From Nemertoderma westbladi (lineage: Eukaryota; Xenacoelomorpha; Nemertodermatida; Nemertodermatidae): 21,086 nt of DNA. The translations under genes were made by a program, and so were the position numbers. The DNA is taken from the NCBI GenBank assembly GCA_032718475.1, contig JAUCBJ010007865.1, forward strand, positions 1-21,086, read 5' to 3'. Shown here in pieces: positions 18,676 through 21,086 of this stretch; the stretch's first letter is position 1; each line of letters opens with the position of its first letter. The notes under the pieces were generated by a model. That model searched no databases. It was given only the letters and a program-made list of their open reading frames with translations, and was not told the DNA's origin.

Positions 18676-18705
18676 AAATGCAGCTGCAATGCAGCATGCC
18701 GATCC

Positions 18706-18720
18706 TAGTAGTAGTAGTAG
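18706..18720 (+). repeat. (TAG)5 retrotransposon tail
   Basis: Five TAG units lie between the 3' UTR of the element and the resumed satellite. Short simple-repeat tails of this kind are typical of several LINE groups. Confidence 0.85.
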
Positions 18721-18942
18721 CGTCTGCTAACGCATGAACTGTATCCTTTACAAAGGTCCGCGTCTACTAAACGCATCAACTGTCTCCTTTATAAGGTCCG
18801 CGTCTTCTAATGCATGAACTGTCTCAGTCTCCTTACAAAGGTCCGCGTCTACTAACGCATGAACTGTGTCCTTTACAAAGGTCCGCACTGCTAACGAATC
18901 AACTGTCTCCTTTACAAAGGTCCGCGTCTACTAACGCATTTC
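18721..18942 (+). repeat. 40-bp satellite, distal block
   Basis: The array resumes with CGTCTGCTAACGCATGAACT, the right-hand target-site duplication being 18721-18729. It continues for five to six units with more indels than the main block, ending ACTAACGCATT before unique sequence. Higher divergence at the edge of an array is expected. Confidence 0.95.
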
Positions 18943-19190
18943 TGGACTTTATCGTAGAGACAGGAAAGTACCCCCCCCCCCCCCCCCACACACACTAATC
19001 TGTTCTCGTAATGTTAAAAACTACACTACTATTAGCTGATTAGTAGTATACACAACTGGACTGTTGGTGATTGTTGCTATGTATATCGGTTCAGTATGTA
19101 GGCCCCTTTATTAGGCCTATAGGAGTTCTAAGCTGACCTAATGTCGTGACAACGACAAACTGACAAAGAACTGCCGGTAGTCCTAGCAAC
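18943..19190. other. unique sequence upstream of ARMC8
   Basis: It contains 17 C at 18971-18987 followed by (AC)n, then AT-rich DNA with an AGGCCT palindrome near 19114. It must hold the ARMC8 5' UTR and probably its promoter, but no core element can be assigned. The satellite array therefore ends only about 250 bp from the start codon. Confidence 0.5.
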
Positions 19191-21086
19191 ATGGAATTTG
19201 CCACGAGTCAGATGTACGTGGACTCGTTGGTGGAAGTGGACGACATAACCCACCTTTCGCAATCGTTGGAGAAGATTAAAAACGCTGTGATCGGCAACAA
19301 TAAACAGAAACACAACCTAATCATGTTGGGGGTTGTTCCACGACTAATGAAACTACTCCTGGACTTTAGAGAGAACACGCGTCTATGTTCGGACGCCGTG
19401 ATCGTGCTGACTAGCTTAGCTAAAGGTACCGATATCAACGTTAAAACCCTCATAGACTGCGGGGTAGTCTCACTTCTATTCGAGGGTCTTTCCAACTCAG
19501 ACACATACTTTATCGAGTCGTGTTTGCAATGTTTACGGGTCATCTTCACCAGCGCGGTGTCCCCCGTAGATAAACTGTACAGCGACCCGTCTCTACTGAA
19601 CTCCTTGGTCGGCATTATGGGCCGGTCCGCAGTGACCCAGGAATGCGTGGCGTGTATCGTGGCGCATTGCTGCTGGACTGCCGACCACCAAGAAGCCGTA
19701 ATGAGGACTGACATCCTAGAAATCTTACTTCCTCTAATCGTATCCCCTTTATTCAAAGTTTATCTACCCGCGTTGAAGTGTTTATCCGTGTTGTCGTTTC
19801 GCAACCCCGTTGTCGCAGATCGCATTGCCAAGGCGACCCACGAGGCCAATCCCGTTCCGGATCTAGTGAGTAGGTTGATGCATTGGGATCGGCCTTACCC
19901 CGCCCAGCTCTGGGCCTCCAAGTGCATCGCCTATCTGCACCGAGCCGACGCTCTAGAGAGCTCCGACTACCTCGTCGAGTATATGACTCTTCCTACATTG
20001 GTGCGACTTTGCGACAAGGGTAGGGACGTTGAGGTACGCGTAGAAGCTGCTGATACGTTAGCCTATCTAATAGAATTAGACGTAGAGTTGCAGAAGATAG
20101 CCAGTGTTACTGATCATCTTGTAGAGAAGCTAAGCGGATACTTCCTACTTCCGTTCAACACAGCGGATAACGAGGCGGTTAATCTCCCCAAGTTCTGCGA
20201 GTTAACAGCTGCTGGCGAGCTGAGAGCCGCCGCCTTCAAGACGTACAGTTCGTTGGCGGCCAACGACGAGGTCATTAGGAAGAAGGTCGCGGAGACGGAT
20301 GGACTAATGGACCACGCAATGTGCGCCCTCGAGGATTCCCGGGTCCGTCTGTCTGCCTGTCGGTGTCTCCTCAGTCTATCCCGGTCGGTGCGTCTTCTGC
20401 GCACTAGTTTCCATGACTACCCAGTCTATAAACCCCTCATAGCAATCCTAGATGACTCATCCTGCGACGACGATATAGTGTCAGTTGTTGTGGCAACGCT
20501 ATCGAACCTCGTTCTAGAATTCTCGCCTTCAGCGGAATCTCTATTGGAATCGGGTATTGTGAAAAAGTTTTCTAAATATTTAGATTCCTCGAACTACAGT
20601 CTCGTTGTCAACTCAGTTTGGGGTCTTATGAACTTAGCGTTCGGTGCGGAACTCAGAGTAAAGACGGAAATTCTGGAATCTGTAGGTCTCGAGCGAATCT
20701 CGCAGTTACTTCGGGACAATTCCGCGGAAGTTGTTACTAAAACTCTGGGGTTGTTGAGGAATGTGTTCAGTGGAGGTGCCGATATAGACGTGTTGTTATC
20801 GACGTACGGGGATGGCTTGATCGCCGGAGTTCACTGGTTGTTGGATGCGGATGGATCGAGTCGACTTGTAGTCCACTGTTTGTGTCTGTTGGGTAACATC
20901 GCCGACGGAGGTGAGGTTGCGAAACAGAGGATAACATCCGAACAGGAGCTTATGAGACAGCTGGTGGATAGACTGCACAACGGTGACACTGAAGTGCAGA
21001 TCGCAGCAGTCAATGTCGTACTCAATCTGTTACGGTTGGACGATCAGGGTAGCCCCGAAAGACAACACAAACTAATAGGGTTGGGG
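19191..21086 (+). CDS. ARMC8: armadillo repeat-containing protein 8 (partial, runs off the window)
   Basis: 632 codons are open from the ATG to the window end with no stop and no intron. The product matches ARMC8, an all-helical armadillo-repeat scaffold subunit of the CTLH (GID) E3 ubiquitin ligase, cytoplasmic and nuclear, related to yeast Gid5. Diagnostic stretches: KNAVIGNNKQKHNLIMLG (about residues 28-45), CLRVIFTSAVSP, AETLAYLIE-type DTLAYLIELDVELQKIAS, AAFKTYSSLAANDEVIRKKV, SRSVRLLRTSFHDYPVYKPL, LSNLVLEFSPS, VWGLMNLAFGAE, KTLGLLRNVFSG and LLGNIADGGEVA. The family is about 670 residues, so roughly 40 C-terminal residues are missing beyond 21086. The start fits a strong context (AGCAACATGG) and the expected N-terminus length. 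Vertebrate orthologues have many exons, so the intronless state is notable. Base composition is balanced, unlike the AT-rich flank. No lesion is seen, so it is probably functional. Confidence 0.95.
   Translation, partial: MEFATSQMYVDSLVEVDDITHLSQSLEKIKNAVIGNNKQKHNLIMLGVVPRLMKLLLDFRENTRLCSDAVIVLTSLAKGTDINVKTLIDCGVVSLLFEGLSNSDTYFIESCLQCLRVIFTSAVSPVDKLYSDPSLLNSLVGIMGRSAVTQECVACIVAHCCWTADHQEAVMRTDILEILLPLIVSPLFKVYLPALKCLSVLSFRNPVVADRIAKATHEANPVPDLVSRLMHWDRPYPAQLWASKCIAYLHRADALESSDYLVEYMTLPTLVRLCDKGRDVEVRVEAADTLAYLIELDVELQKIASVTDHLVEKLSGYFLLPFNTADNEAVNLPKFCELTAAGELRAAAFKTYSSLAANDEVIRKKVAETDGLMDHAMCALEDSRVRLSACRCLLSLSRSVRLLRTSFHDYPVYKPLIAILDDSSCDDDIVSVVVATLSNLVLEFSPSAESLLESGIVKKFSKYLDSSNYSLVVNSVWGLMNLAFGAELRVKTEILESVGLERISQLLRDNSAEVVTKTLGLLRNVFSGGADIDVLLSTYGDGLIAGVHWLLDADGSSRLVVHCLCLLGNIADGGEVAKQRITSEQELMRQLVDRLHNGDTEVQIAAVNVVLNLLRLDDQGSPERQHKLIGLG

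Larger units (their letters stand above)
17093..18720 (+). mobile_element. 5'-truncated non-LTR retrotransposon inserted in the satellite
   Basis: The element starts abruptly within reverse transcriptase coding sequence, ends in (TAG)5, and is flanked by a 9-bp satellite duplication. These are the marks of target-primed reverse transcription. The endonuclease and N-terminal parts are missing. The clade is not certain. The FADDL active site, GVLQGDTLAPFLF block and short 3' end resemble RTE-like or related LINEs, and differ from the CR1/L2-like fragment at 2969. Confidence 0.85.

Noticed and set aside
19208-19756. Minus-strand 182-residue ORF opposite ARMC8
   Set aside because: It is antisense to strongly conserved ARMC8 codons and has no motif of its own.

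Overview
This is a eukaryotic, almost certainly invertebrate animal, nuclear segment. The evidence is a mitochondrial F1-ATPase delta subunit gene with a transit peptide, the start of an ARMC8 (GID/CTLH complex) gene, remains of a PRDM9-type (KRAB-related plus PR/SET) gene, two kinds of non-LTR retrotransposon, tRNA-derived SINEs and two satellite-like arrays. The species cannot be named from the sequence. Intergenic DNA is AT-rich, while the two intact genes are clearly more GC-rich. ATP5F1D and the 632 visible codons of ARMC8 are uninterrupted by introns, as is the decayed PR/SET region. This points either to an intron-poor genome or to retrocopies.

Layout. 1-1870: gene-free, with an 8-bp microsatellite and a decayed ~58-bp tandem repeat. 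1871-2966: minisatellite of about 20 units of 53 or 58 bp with a 227-bp higher-order period. 2969-4320: decayed CR1/L2/Jockey-type reverse transcriptase fragment on +. 4330-7318, minus strand: remains of a PRDM9-like gene. A KRAB-related N-terminus lies at 7318-7087, a poorly readable linker and an AT-rich probable intron follow, and a PR/SET domain lies at 5030-4478. The PR/SET region is broken by frameshifts, a stop and a local inverted duplication that forms a 43-bp-arm hairpin. 7320-11538: mostly non-coding, with degenerate repeats, palindromes, one singleton copy of the 40-bp satellite unit and a tRNA-like relic.

11539-12051: intact ATP5F1D on +. 12371-12661: an unassigned small ORF on -. 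13195-14170: a ~440-bp sequence duplicated in tandem, carrying six RFX X-box-like motifs. A SINE sits inside the second copy. 14901-18942: a 40-bp satellite array interrupted by a second, longer SINE (minus strand, about 16748-17021) and by a young 5'-truncated non-LTR retrotransposon (17093-18720) with a target-site duplication, a (TAG)5 tail and a perfect 160-bp internal tandem duplication. 19191 to the end: ARMC8 on +, running off the window.

Only ATP5F1D and ARMC8 look like working genes, and they have no functional link. The rest is a record of repeat expansion, nested insertion and gene decay. The most interesting points are the PRDM9-like pseudogene and the inverted duplication that broke it, the nested satellite/SINE/LINE structure, and the X-box-bearing duplicated repeat.
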